Below, piece by piece: positions 8,566 to 17,681 of a stretch of DNA of 64,000 nt; within the stretch, counting starts at the first letter, position 1; each line of letters starts with the position of its first letter. Position numbers and translations under genes: made by a program. Origin of the DNA: CAVYXK01 sp963772445. Lineage in GTDB: Bacteria; Pseudomonadota; Alphaproteobacteria; Acetobacterales; Acetobacteraceae. The notes under the pieces were generated by a model, which was not told the origin of the DNA, made no database searches, and worked only from the letters and a program-made list of their open reading frames with translations. The DNA lies in NCBI GenBank assembly GCA_963772445.1, contig CAVYXK010000016.1, positions 62,001 through 126,000 of the forward strand, written 5' to 3'.

Positions 8566-8771
8566 ATCGCGGTTCAGACGACATCGACGACCATCTGACA
8601 GACCGGCATTGTGCCGCCTGAAGAGGTTGCCGGCTGAATCAGTCGCCGGAGTATTGCCTCCTCATGCAGGAAGGATGCATATCGGCCAACGCATGGGCGG
8701 CAGGGTAGGGCCGGTGGGGCGAGACTCTGGCTAGAACGGCGCTCCTGCGGCGAGCGCAGCCGCGGCTACAC

Positions 8772-9245
8772 ATGCAAATCAGCGACACGAGCAGCGGGAA
8801 CTTAGCGGAATCACCAAATATACAAATCCAGATCGAGACGGACCCGCACGGCGCGATCGCTGCGGAGATAGAGGGCCGGCTAGTCGAAGCGCTACGCCGA
8901 AACGTGCCCCCGAATGACAGCGAGCCGCTCATTCTGGTTGCACGTTATGGAACGGACATTGTTGGCGGGCTCATTGGCTCCACATCGTATGGCTGGCTGC
9001 TGGTGAAGATCTTGTGGGTGGCAGATGAGATGCGCCGCCGTGGGCTGGGAGGCCGCCTCTTGACTCAGGCCGAAGCTTTGGCTCAGGCGCGTGAGTGCCA
9101 TGGTGCGTGGCTGGACACATCGAGTGCCGACGCCGAGCGGTTTTACGCTCGGCTCGGCTACAAGCCGTTTGGGGTTCTAGAAAACGCCAGCAATGAATTT
9201 CCACACGAACACCGCCGCACTTTTCTCGCCAAGCGGTTCGCCTGA
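8772..9245 (+). CDS. GNAT-family N-acetyltransferase
   Basis: The 157-residue protein has the acetyl-CoA binding motif A of GNAT enzymes: LWVADEMRRRGLGGRLLTQA, with the R/Q-x-x-G-x-G/A loop. Motif B lies around DAERFYARLGYKPFGVL. It would transfer an acetyl group to an unknown small molecule or protein. The upstream 200 bp contains no gene. It stands alone on the plus strand, converging on the molybdenum hydroxylase operon, whose likely terminator lies 40 bp beyond this gene's stop. Confidence 0.8.
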   Translation: MQISDTSSGNLAESPNIQIQIETDPHGAIAAEIEGRLVEALRRNVPPNDSEPLILVARYGTDIVGGLIGSTSYGWLLVKILWVADEMRRRGLGGRLLTQAEALAQARECHGAWLDTSSADAERFYARLGYKPFGVLENASNEFPHEHRRTFLAKRFA

Positions 9246-9616
9246 GTACCCGCATGTCTCTCAAGTCACCGCGTCGCAAACAAAAGGGGCCGCCCCAGCG
9301 GAGCGGCCCTGAGCAGAGTAACAGGTGCCGCGTTATAACCCGCTGGCGACGATCCGGTTGCGGGGTGGCCATGCCAATCAAACTCCACGTCGGGACTCGG
9401 TGCTTGATCCACCGTGAGGTCTTCGCTTGGTGCTTTCCGCGCGCCGAAATTCTTCCCGACCACCAAAGCTGCCGTTCGCGCCGGAGAGGTGATCTTCGAG
9501 CTCAGCAGGGAAGACCTGGTGTGCACGCGGAAGGCTCATTGAACGGTCGACAAACCCGCATCCCAATTTCCAACACGTTACGGACATCCAAAGCGCCTTG
9601 GACCCGCTATTCACTC
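9246..9616. other. intergenic, no gene seen apart from a terminator
   Basis: About 370 bp between the convergent GNAT and moaD-like genes. Apart from the hairpin at 9282-9310 no coding signal is convincing. Confidence 0.5.
9282..9310 (-). terminator. Rho-independent terminator for the molybdenum hydroxylase operon
   Basis: On the minus strand GGGCCGC (9309-9303), a 9-base loop and GCGGCCC (9293-9287) are followed by C and TTTT (9285-9282). Confidence 0.55.
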
Positions 9617-9862
9617 CTATCCGCCGGCGAGGCGCGGGAGCAGGAAGATCTCGGCGCCCTTGGGCAATTCCTTGGACCAGGTGTCGCGATAAATCACCCC
9701 ATCGATAGAGACGGCGATACCCCTCTCGATGAAGGGCCCGAGCCCGGGATACTGCTCCGCCAGCTTGTGGAACAGCTCCCGGACGTCTTTTGCCTCGACT
9801 TCGAGCTTCTGCTTGCCTCCGGTGGCGGCGCCGAGCGAGCCCCACAGCGTCACCTCGACCAT
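9617..9862 (-). CDS. MoaD/ThiS-family sulfur carrier protein
   Basis: The 81-residue beta-grasp protein begins MVEVTLWGSLGAATGGKQ and ends LLPRLAGG. The C-terminal diglycine is needed for thiocarboxylation in MoaD and ThiS proteins. MoaD donates sulfur to form the molybdopterin dithiolene. Its stop-to-start overlap with the large molybdenum hydroxylase subunit (shared base 9862) puts it in that operon. It may therefore be a dedicated cofactor-sulfur carrier for this enzyme rather than the housekeeping MoaD. No partner MoaE or MoeB is visible here. Confidence 0.82.
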   Translation of the reverse strand: MVEVTLWGSLGAATGGKQKLEVEAKDVRELFHKLAEQYPGLGPFIERGIAVSIDGVIYRDTWSKELPKGAEIFLLPRLAGG

Positions 9863-12132
9863 CAGCTCGCCCGTTCTGCCTCCACTGCCGCCAGAATGCG
9901 CGGTGGCGACATGGGAATATGCGTCATGCGAACGCCGACCGCATTCGACACCGCATTCGCGATTGCCGCCAGAGGCGGCACGATCGATGTCTCGCCCACG
10001 CCACGCACCCCATAGGGATGATTCGGATTAGGGATCTCGAGAATCTGCGTGTCGATCATCGGCAGGTCCGAGCAAACCGGGATGCGGTAGTCGAGGAAGC
10101 CGGGGTTCTGAAGGCGTCCATCCTCTCCGTAGACATACTCCTCGTTGAGGGCCCACCCGATGCCCTGCGCGGCTCCACCCTGGTACTGCCCCTCCACATA
10201 GGTCGGATGCACTGCCTTTCCCGCGTCCTGCACGACAGTATAGCGCAGCACCTTGGTGGCGCCGGTCTCCGGATCGACTTCAACATCGCAGATATGGGTG
10301 GCAAACGAGACGCCCGCGCCATCAGCGACGAGCTCGCTGTGGCCGGCGATCGGCCCGCCCGTTTTGGCCGCCGCCGCCGCGATGTCCTTGACCGACAACG
10401 GGGCGAGATTGCCGTGCTTCTCCCCCTTGGCCCTGGCCTGGCCGTCCTCCCAGGCGACATCGTCGACCGGGATATCCCACATCCTGGCCGCCCGTTCCCG
10501 CATGACCTCAATGGCGTTGCGGGCGGCGGAGATCGTCGCCATGGACGAGGAGAAGGTGCCGCGGCTGCCGTCGGTCATGTCGTTGTAACCGAGGGTTCCA
10601 GTATCGGCGACCACCGTCTGGACCTGCGCATAGGGAATGCCGAGCTCCTCTGCCGCCACCAGCGACAGCGAGGCGCGTGAACCGCCCACGTCGACCGTGC
10701 CGACTGTCAGCGTCACGGTACCGTCGACGCCGATGTTGAGGTCGGTGCAGGTCTGGCCGCCGAAGTTGAACCAGAAGCCACAGGCTATGCCACGTCCCTG
10801 GTTCTTGCCAAGTGGCGCCTTCATGTGCGGATGCTTCTGCGCCGCCTCCAGCGTGGGCCCGATGCCGATCGGACCATAGACCGGACCGTAGGACGATTTG
10901 GAGCCTTCCCTGGCAGCGTTCTTGATTCGGAGTTCGAGCGGGTTCATGCCGATCTTCTGCGCCAGCTCATCGATGACGCTTTCCACCGCGAAGGCGGCCA
11001 TCGGCGCCGATGGCGCCCGATAGGCCGCTGTCTTGGGCCGATTGACCAGCACCTCATAGCCGACCGTTTTGACGTTCTTGAGGCTGTAGCAGGCAAACGA
11101 GGTCATGGCGCCGAGCTCGGCCCACATGCCGGTGTAGGGGCCGCAGGAATAGCGCAGCGTCGCCGAAGCCGCCGTGATGGTGCCGTCCTTCCTGGCGCCG
11201 ATCTTCACATCGATCGATGTGGCACTTGTCGGGCCCGAGGCACGGAAGACTTCCTCGCGTGACATGACGAGCTTGACTGGCCGGCCCGCCTTGCGCGACA
11301 GCGCCAGCGCAACTGGCTCGGCCCAAATATGCGTCTTGCCGCCGAAACCGCCGCCAATCTCTGACGAGGTGACCCGCAGCTTCGAGACATCCAGGCCGAG
11401 CAACTCGGCACACTGCTGGCGATAGACGAAATGGCCCTGGGTGCAGACCCACAGGTCACAAGTCCCGTCGGGATTGACGCTGGCAACGCAGGCGTGGGGT
11501 TCGATATAGCCCTGGTGCGTCTGCTCGGTTTTGAATGAGCGTTCAACGACGGCGTCGGCATCCTTGAAGCCCGCTTCGACGTCACCGTGGCCGTACTGGC
11601 TCCGATTGGCGATGTTGGAGGGCTTGGTGGGTTTGGGGTCGACACCGCCGGTGAACATCGTCTCGTGCAGCAGCGGCGCCGAGGCCTTCATCGCTTCGTC
11701 GACATCCGTGACATGCGGCAGCACCTCATAGTCGACCTCGATGAGCTCCAAGGCTTCCCGAGCCGTGCGGGCATCGACTGCAGCCACCGCCGCCACCGCA
11801 TGGCCATCGTAGAGTGCTTTCTTGCGCGCCATGCAGTTGTCGAGGATGTCATACATGGCGGTATTGCCGTTCGTAAGATCGGGCAGATCCGCCACGGTGA
11901 TCACCGCCTTAACGCCCTTCAGCGTCTCCGCCTTCGAAGTGTCGATCCGCCTGATCCTGGCGTGAGCGTGGGGGCTTCTGAGAATGCGCCCCACCAACTG
12001 CCCGGGCATATTGAAATCTGCGCCGTAGCGAGCGCGTCCGGTTACCTTGTCGACCCCGTCGGGACGAATGGGGCGGGTGCCAACGGATTTGAACTTCCGG
12101 ACTGAGTAGCTCGGATCGAAACCCATGGTCAT
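9862..12132 (-). CDS. xanthine dehydrogenase-family molybdopterin-binding subunit
   Basis: The 756-residue product has the aldehyde oxidase/xanthine dehydrogenase large-subunit order. An a/b hammerhead (VTGRARYGADFNMPGQLVGR) is followed by the Mo-binding domain with SEIGGGFGGKTHIW and, near the C-terminus, VRGVGETSIVPPLAAIANA, whose Glu is the expected catalytic base. These cytoplasmic enzymes hydroxylate aldehydes, purines or N-heterocycles, or oxidise CO. No CO-dehydrogenase active-site signature was found, so the substrate is unknown. ATG codons at 12132 and 12126 are in frame; 12132 overlaps the previous gene's stop by 4 bp, showing translational coupling. Confidence 0.9.
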   Translation of the reverse strand: MTMGFDPSYSVRKFKSVGTRPIRPDGVDKVTGRARYGADFNMPGQLVGRILRSPHAHARIRRIDTSKAETLKGVKAVITVADLPDLTNGNTAMYDILDNCMARKKALYDGHAVAAVAAVDARTAREALELIEVDYEVLPHVTDVDEAMKASAPLLHETMFTGGVDPKPTKPSNIANRSQYGHGDVEAGFKDADAVVERSFKTEQTHQGYIEPHACVASVNPDGTCDLWVCTQGHFVYRQQCAELLGLDVSKLRVTSSEIGGGFGGKTHIWAEPVALALSRKAGRPVKLVMSREEVFRASGPTSATSIDVKIGARKDGTITAASATLRYSCGPYTGMWAELGAMTSFACYSLKNVKTVGYEVLVNRPKTAAYRAPSAPMAAFAVESVIDELAQKIGMNPLELRIKNAAREGSKSSYGPVYGPIGIGPTLEAAQKHPHMKAPLGKNQGRGIACGFWFNFGGQTCTDLNIGVDGTVTLTVGTVDVGGSRASLSLVAAEELGIPYAQVQTVVADTGTLGYNDMTDGSRGTFSSSMATISAARNAIEVMRERAARMWDIPVDDVAWEDGQARAKGEKHGNLAPLSVKDIAAAAAKTGGPIAGHSELVADGAGVSFATHICDVEVDPETGATKVLRYTVVQDAGKAVHPTYVEGQYQGGAAQGIGWALNEEYVYGEDGRLQNPGFLDYRIPVCSDLPMIDTQILEIPNPNHPYGVRGVGETSIVPPLAAIANAVSNAVGVRMTHIPMSPPRILAAVEAERAS

Positions 12133-12605
12133 GCTCCCTTCATTACGCTGGCGGCGTCGCGAACGGCGCGCACGATCTTGTCGTAGCCTGTGCAGCGGCA
12201 GAGGTTTCCGGCGAGCCCGAAGCGAATTTCTTCCTCCGTTGGATCGGGGTTCCTGGCCAGCAGATTTTTCGCCGCCATAAGGAAACCCGGTGTGCAGAAG
12301 CCGCACTGCAAGGCGGCGTGTTCGAGAAACTTCTCCTGCAGGGGGTGCAGCTTGTCGCCGATCGCCATACCCTCGACGGTCTCTATGCGGCGGCCCTCGG
12401 CCTCCGCGCCCAGTACGAGGCACGCGCACACTAACCGGCCGTCAACAATGACGCTGCATGCGCCGCAGTCACCGGTGCCGCAGCCTTCCTTGGCTCCAAT
12501 GAGCCCCAGGTGGTCCCGAAGCACGTCGAGCAGCGTCTCCTCAGACTGGCACAGGAACTCGACATCATCGCCATTGATCGTGGTTGAAACAGCTATGCCC
12601 GACAT
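12129..12605 (-). CDS. (2Fe-2S)-binding subunit of a molybdenum hydroxylase
   Basis: The 158-residue protein has an N-terminal plant-type [2Fe-2S] ferredoxin domain (KEGCGTGDCGACSVIVDGRLV) and the C-terminal four-helix [2Fe-2S] domain (CGFCTPG, LAGNLCRCTGY). It passes electrons between the Mo centre of the large subunit and a FAD subunit. The start at 12605 (MSGIAVSTTINGDDVEFLC) overlaps the stop of an upstream FAD-subunit relic as TGATG. Longer upstream starts would add unrelated sequence. Because the FAD subunit is almost gone, the electron acceptor for the complex must lie elsewhere, or the complex is inactive. Confidence 0.9.
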   Translation of the reverse strand: MSGIAVSTTINGDDVEFLCQSEETLLDVLRDHLGLIGAKEGCGTGDCGACSVIVDGRLVCACLVLGAEAEGRRIETVEGMAIGDKLHPLQEKFLEHAALQCGFCTPGFLMAAKNLLARNPDPTEEEIRFGLAGNLCRCTGYDKIVRAVRDAASVMKGA

Positions 12606-12718
12606 CACTTTCCTCCTGCCCGCTCGTAGGCGATGCTGGCAGCGCGCTTCGCCATCACGCCTGCGACCCTCTTCTTGAATTCCACGGTACCACGTTTGTT
12701 GTTGATCTGTGAAGACGG
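12605..12718 (-). pseudogene. 3' remnant of the FAD-binding (medium) subunit gene
   Basis: The last about 35 codons before the [2Fe-2S] gene read NKRGTVEFKKRVAGVMAKRA and end YERAGGK, stop. This matches the C-terminal tail of CoxM/XdhB-type FAD subunits (the K/I-RGTxEYR..VAGVL region). The stop overlaps the next start codon as in an intact operon. Nothing upstream of about 12718 resembles the rest of the roughly 280-residue protein, so most of the gene has been deleted or replaced. Confidence 0.6.
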
Positions 12719-13607
12719 CGAGGCGTTCCGAGCGAGAAAAGCGTTGAGATTTCATGCGAGGCTGAGCGCAAGGCCCGCACAGTCACAAGCAGCCGACCCT
12801 AACGAGGCGAGATCACTTTAGGCTAGCGAGGTCGCGCGGAGGATGCATGTCCGTTTCGACCCGTTGACCTCCTGAAACGGACCACCTCCTTGCGGTCAAA
12901 GTCGGCCCTTCAGCCGAATGTCCGGTTCTGGGCATGCCTGGCCGGAAGCGGACAGGCAGAAAGCCACCCAAGTCCGCTGTGAGCCTCTCTTCCCCGCATG
13001 TCCGCTTCGAAGGTACCGACCGGGTCGGCTGAATGACCGCCATGGGCGCATTCCGGGTTGGCGCGGATGACACATCTGCCGCTCGCGGAGAGGACTGCCC
13101 AGGCGAAGCGCCGCGTAAGGCTGAAACGAAAGGCGCGGAGCCCTCACCCGTTGATCCGCTTCGTGGCTCAACCGCTCCGCTCGCCGAGCCCGGCCTTCGC
13201 AGGGGCATGCCTCTCCTGTTTCGCGGGGAAGGTATTGTTCACCTCCGGACCGCCTGCCAGGGACACGAAACAATTCCACCACGCGGCGCCGGCCCGAAGC
13301 GTCGCGGATGATCGCGAACCGACGGTTCCGGCAACCCCTGCGCTATGCGCCGGCAGTAACCCAGATCCCCGGCCCTGGTACTTCCCCGCGCGCCAGGTAC
13401 CGCCCCCGTCGGGCAGGAGCTGGCCGGGAGCGGCTGGACAGCTCTCAGTGGTCAAACACTGGAAGCGGACATTCATCTCTAGTCAGGTGTCGTCTCAGCC
13501 TGCCTCATTTGGGACCTTCGCCGATGGGCCGCAAATTGGCAGGGTTTGGGGGAAAGGGGTCCAGGAACACGTGGGTCCCCTGACGGTCGCGGCGGGCGAA
13601 GCCATGA
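12719..13607. other. long intergenic region with degraded repeat-like sequence
   Basis: About 890 bp without a convincing gene. Between about 12870 and 13050 and again near 13460 there are repeated short words (AGCGGACATxCG type) typical of relic intergenic repeats in Alphaproteobacteria. Several overlapping open frames exist on both strands, but none has a recognisable domain. It marks the deletion or replacement point of the lost FAD-subunit gene. Confidence 0.4.
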
Positions 13608-14546
13608 TCACCTTCTCGTCGCTGACGATTCCTTCGAGTTAAGTGGGTCCATCCAGCGCTGCTGCTCAACGAACCGCTCAATCGACATATCGATAAACGT
13701 GCGGACCGTTGCCGCCAGGTAGCGCCGGTGCGGGTAGATTGCGTTGATTGCGAACTCAACTGGCCGGTATTCGGGTAACAGCGAGACCAATGTGCCGGCT
13801 CTAAGCTCCTCCTCCGCAACAAAGGGGGCGGCGAGGGCAAGACCGCCACCGCTGAGAAGGACCGTGCGAAGTACTTCGGCGCTGCTGGTTACGAGATTGC
13901 CGGAAACACGCACGCCAGCCGGCTTTCCGTCTCGGTCGGTGAAGCGCCATTCATCGCCAAATGGGTAATACGCATATCGCAGGCAATTATGTGTGGCGAG
14001 ATCAGCGAGGCGCGCGGGCGCCGGATGGTTTTCGAGGTAGCGCGGCGCGCAGCACAGGGTAGGGCGCCACTCGGCCAGCCGCCGCACGATCAGACTCGAA
14101 TCCGGCGGCACGACCGCGCGGATGGCAAGATCGAACCTTTCTTCGATAAGATCGGTCATCTGGTTGCCTGTCCGCAGATCGATTGCCGCTTCGGGAAAAT
14201 CCTCCAGAAAGCGCGCCACGATTGGCGCGATGAAGCGGACGATATTCGTTTCGCAATAGACCCGCAGCCGGCCGCGCGGCGTCAGTTGCAATGCGCTCGC
14301 GATCCGATCGGCCTCGTCGAGCTCGGCCAGGATCTGCGTGCAGCGCTCGTAATATTCGCGCCCGATCTCGGTCAGGCCCACTTTGCGCGTGGTGCGGTTG
14401 AGAAGACGCACGCCAAGGCTCTCCTCCAGGTCCTTCACATGCTGGCTGACCATGCTCGGCGAAATATCGAGCCGCGCCGCGGCGCCGGCGAAGCTGCCGA
14501 TTTCCGCGACCTTGGCGAAGACCCGCATGTTGCCGAAGCGATCCAT
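13608..14546 (-). CDS. LysR-family regulator divergent from an Emr-type efflux operon
   Basis: The 312-residue protein begins MDRFGNMRVFAKVAEIGSFA. Its winged HTH ends in SMVSQHVKDLEESLGVRLLN. The effector-binding domain belongs to the PBP2_CrgA-like subgroup (FDLAIRAVVPPDSSLIVRRL, LLSGGGLALAAPFVAEEELR). It is transcribed away from the emrA/emrB-like pair with 150 bp between, so it likely controls that operon. A dyad in the shared region is a plausible binding site. Confidence 0.88.
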   Translation of the reverse strand: MDRFGNMRVFAKVAEIGSFAGAAARLDISPSMVSQHVKDLEESLGVRLLNRTTRKVGLTEIGREYYERCTQILAELDEADRIASALQLTPRGRLRVYCETNIVRFIAPIVARFLEDFPEAAIDLRTGNQMTDLIEERFDLAIRAVVPPDSSLIVRRLAEWRPTLCCAPRYLENHPAPARLADLATHNCLRYAYYPFGDEWRFTDRDGKPAGVRVSGNLVTSSAEVLRTVLLSGGGLALAAPFVAEEELRAGTLVSLLPEYRPVEFAINAIYPHRRYLAATVRTFIDMSIERFVEQQRWMDPLNSKESSATRR

Positions 14547-14570
14547 GTCATCCCCGACTGTGAAGCAATA

Positions 14571-14597
14571 ACGGATAGTCTATGCGGTGATATCCGT
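14571..14597. promoter_or_regulatory. dyad in the LysR/efflux divergent region
   Basis: ACGGATA (14571-14577) and TATCCGT (14591-14597) are perfect inverted arms 13 bp apart in AT-rich surroundings between the divergent LysR and efflux genes. A LysR-type operator is the simplest reading. Confidence 0.45.
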
Positions 14598-14696
14598 ATT
14601 ATCAAATAATAGGGCAGCTTCCATGTCCTGGACCGAACCCAGGGTTTATCGCGCGCCGGGCGGTTTCCGGCACCCTCGGGTGGTTGGAGATGCGAT

Positions 14697-15871
14697 ATGG
14701 ACGTTAGCGAATCCACTGTTCAGGAGAGGGTGGTCCCTGAGGGGAGAGCGCCTGGCACAAAGGCCGACTTCGAACCTCACGCGACGCCAGCCCCTCGGCT
14801 CACGCCCGACACCGGGCACCGCCGTTGGTCGCTGAAGCAGCGGCTGATCGCAGCCGCGGCACTGCCGTTCCTTGCGATGGCGGCAGGTTACGGCGACTAC
14901 TACTGGACGACAGGCCGGTTTCTGGTCTCGACCGATGACGCTTATGTGCAGGCGCATTCGGTCGTGATCAGCCCCAAGGTGTCGGGCTATATTTCCGAAG
15001 TGCCGGTCGACGACAACCAGGTGGTCACAGCCGGCCAGGTGCTCGCGCGCATCGATCCGCGCGATTATCGGACCGCGCTCGACCATGCGCGCGCCAATGT
15101 CGCGGCAGCGCGGGCGAGCATCGACACGTTGAACCAGCAGATTGCCGAGCAAAAGCTCGTGATCGAACAGGACCGCCAGCAGGTCGCTTCGGATCTGGCG
15201 GCGCTCGTCTATTCCCAGCAGGATTTCCAACGCTACACCGAACTGGCGAAGGACGGCTGGGGCACCGTGCAGCGGGCCCAGCAAGCGCAGGCCGACATTC
15301 GCGAGAAGAGCGCCACGGCCCAACACGACGCCGCGGTTATTTCAGCCGCCGAGACGCAGATCGACGTCCTCGAGGCGCAGCTCGCCCAGGCCGACGCGAT
15401 GCTCGCTCAGCAACAGGCGAGCGAGCACCAGGCCGAACTCAACCTGAGCTACACGACGATCACTGCGCCGGTCGATGGCACCGTCGGAGTCCGGTCACTT
15501 TGCCGGGGACCCAACTGATGGCGGTGGTGCCGCTACAGGCGGTCTACATCACCGCAAATTACAAGGAGACCCAGTTGACCGATGTGCGTCCCGGCCAGCC
15601 GGTCACAATCGACATTGACACCTTCCCGGGTACCACGGTGCACGGCCACGTCGACAGCCTCGCGCCGGCGAGCGGCCTGGAATTTGCGCTGCTGCCGCCC
15701 GACAATGCGACCGGCAATTTTACCAAGATCGTCCAGCGCATCCCAGTCAAGATCGTCCTCAATGCCAATGACCCGCTGGCCGACCTGTTGCGCCCAGGCA
15801 TGTCGGTCGAGCCGACGATCGACACGAGGCCGGCCGCCCGGCCGGGCCGGTCCGTAGCGAGGGCGTCATGA
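14697..15871 (+). pseudogene. HlyD/EmrA-type membrane fusion protein, frameshifted
   Basis: The N-terminal part has a membrane anchor (LIAAAALPFLAMAAGYGDYY), a biotinyl-lipoyl half (DDAYVQAHSVVISPKVSGYI) and a long coiled coil. It stops at 15518 just after APVDGTVGVRSL. The rest resumes in another frame from about 15503 (PGTQLMAVVPLQAVYITANY through FPGTTVHGHVDSLAPASG) to 15871. Comparing with the family, about eight residues are missing and the frame is lost, so a deletion of roughly 20-25 bp lies near 15500. The stop overlaps the transporter start. A real deletion is more likely here than a one-base error. Confidence 0.75.
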
Positions 15872-17440
15872 CCGGGACCGATGAGCGTGCTGGCGAGCCG
15901 GCAATCACGCTCAAGACCTGGATCGCGGTCAGCGGCGCGCTGGTCGGCGCCTTCATGGCGGTGCTCAACATCCAGATCACGAACGCCTCGCTGCCCTATA
16001 TCGAAGGCGGCATCGGCACCGGCGGTGTGTACGGCACCTGGATATCGACCGCCTATCTGATCGGCGAGATCATCGTCATCCCGCTCACTGACTTCCTCAG
16101 TCGGGTGTTTTCCCTGCGGCGATACCTGCTCGTCAACGTGGCGCTGTTCCTGTTGTTCTCGGCGCTGTGCGGCCAGGCCAGCAGCCTCAGCGAGATGATC
16201 GTGCTGCGGGCCCTGCAGGGTTTCTCCGGCGGCGTCATGATCCCGCTCGCCTTCACCATCATCATGACCATGCTGCCGCCCTCGAAGCACGCAATCGGGC
16301 TGGCCGGCTTCGCGGTGACTGCGACCTTCGCGCCGGCGATCGGTCCGACCATCGGCGGCTATTTCACGGACAATTACGGCTGGCCCTGGATTTTCTACAT
16401 CAACCTGGTCCCTGGCGCGGTCATGCTCGCCGCACTCTGGTACGGCCTGCCGAAGTCGGCGATGCAGTTCGGCTTGTTGCGCCGGGCCGATTGGCGGGGT
16501 ATCGCGCTGATGGCTGTTGGCCTCGCCGCCTTCCAGACCGTGCTCGACGACGGCAATGTCGACGATTGGTTCGGCTCGCCGTTCATTGTCAAATTGAGCC
16601 TCGTGGCGGCGGCGGCGCTCGGCGCTTTTGTGGTGCTCGAATTCATCACGCCTCAGCCGCTGGTCAATCTGCGGCTGCTCGGCCGGCGTAACTTTGGCTT
16701 TGGGACGTTGGGCAACTTCCTGCTTGGCTTTGCGCTCTACGCTTCCGCGTATCTGCTGCCCCAATACCTCGCCGTCACGCAAGGCTTCGAACTCGGAGCA
16801 GGCCGGCGAGGTGATGGCCTGGACCGGGCTGCCACAGTTGCTGTTGATCCCGCTGGTGCCGCTCTTGATGAAGCGGCTCGATGCGCGCTTGCTGGTCGGC
16901 ACCGGCCTTCTGATCTTTGGCGTGAGCTGTTTTATGAACATGGCGCTCGACCAGAACTACGCCGGGCCGCAGCTCTTTTGGCCGAACATCGTTCGCGCGA
17001 TCGGTCAGGCGATCGTGATGACCCCGCTTTCGGCGATCGCGATGCTTGGGATCACGCCCCAAGAGGCAGGCGATGCGTCGGGTCTCTTCAACATGATGCG
17101 CAATCTCGGCGGCGCGATCGGCACCGCGGCGATCGAGACGTTCTTCACCAAGCGCGAGCAGTTCCACTCGGCCATCATCACCCCGGCTGTCTCGCTGCTC
17201 GAACCGGTGACGCGCAGCCGGCTGACCGACTTGCAGCAGTACTTTATGTCCCACGGCTTCCCCGATCCCGCGAGCGCGATGCACCGCGCCATCATCGCCG
17301 TCGGTGACACGATCCGCGCCCAGGCGACGATCATGGGCTACGCCGATTGCTTCGCATTGCTCGGCGTCGTGCTGCTCGTCGCCGTTGTATTGGTTCTGTT
17401 GCTGAAAAAGGGCGCCGCGTCCGGCGTCGGCGCACATTAA
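15868..17440 (+). pseudogene. MFS efflux transporter, DHA2/EmrB type, one-base frameshift
   Basis: It starts ATGA over the emrA-like stop. Fourteen hydrophobic segments are expected. Family motifs include the first helix VGAFMAVLNIQITNASLPYI, RALQGFSGGVMIPLAFTI and the antiporter segment APAIGPTIGGYF. At about 16793, after YLAVTQGF, an extra G shifts the frame; the other frame gives SEQAGEVMAWTGLPQLLLIP to the stop at 17440. The total length (1573 bp) is three-divisible plus one. An intact version would be a 523-residue proton-driven drug exporter working with the EmrA-like protein. The shift may be an error. Confidence 0.8.
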
Positions 17441-17681
17441 TCTGTGGCGCATGGCGGTCCGAACCGGCGCCGCGATGTCGCAAAACCGTCTTTAGGGAGG
17501 ATGCAGTTTGGACCTGCCCCGGTTTGGTGGACAGGTGAGTGTTTGGGTTTATGACACCTGATGGGACGGCATTTTGTCCTCCTGTTTGCAACCATTCTTT
17601 AGTTTCCGGGGGCCCCTGGCGGAGCCATTCCCTGCCTCCCGGCTGGTACCGGGTGGGGATGGCCGCGCGCAACGGCGGTCA

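Noticed and set aside
13058..13640. Plus-strand frame of 194 codons in the long intergenic region
   Set aside because: Low-complexity composition, no start signal and no domain; overlapping frames on both strands are equally open.
15559..16941. Long minus-strand open frame (460 codons) opposite the efflux genes
   Set aside because: It is the antisense shadow of the GC-rich emrA/emrB-like genes, with arginine/glutamine-rich composition and no domain.
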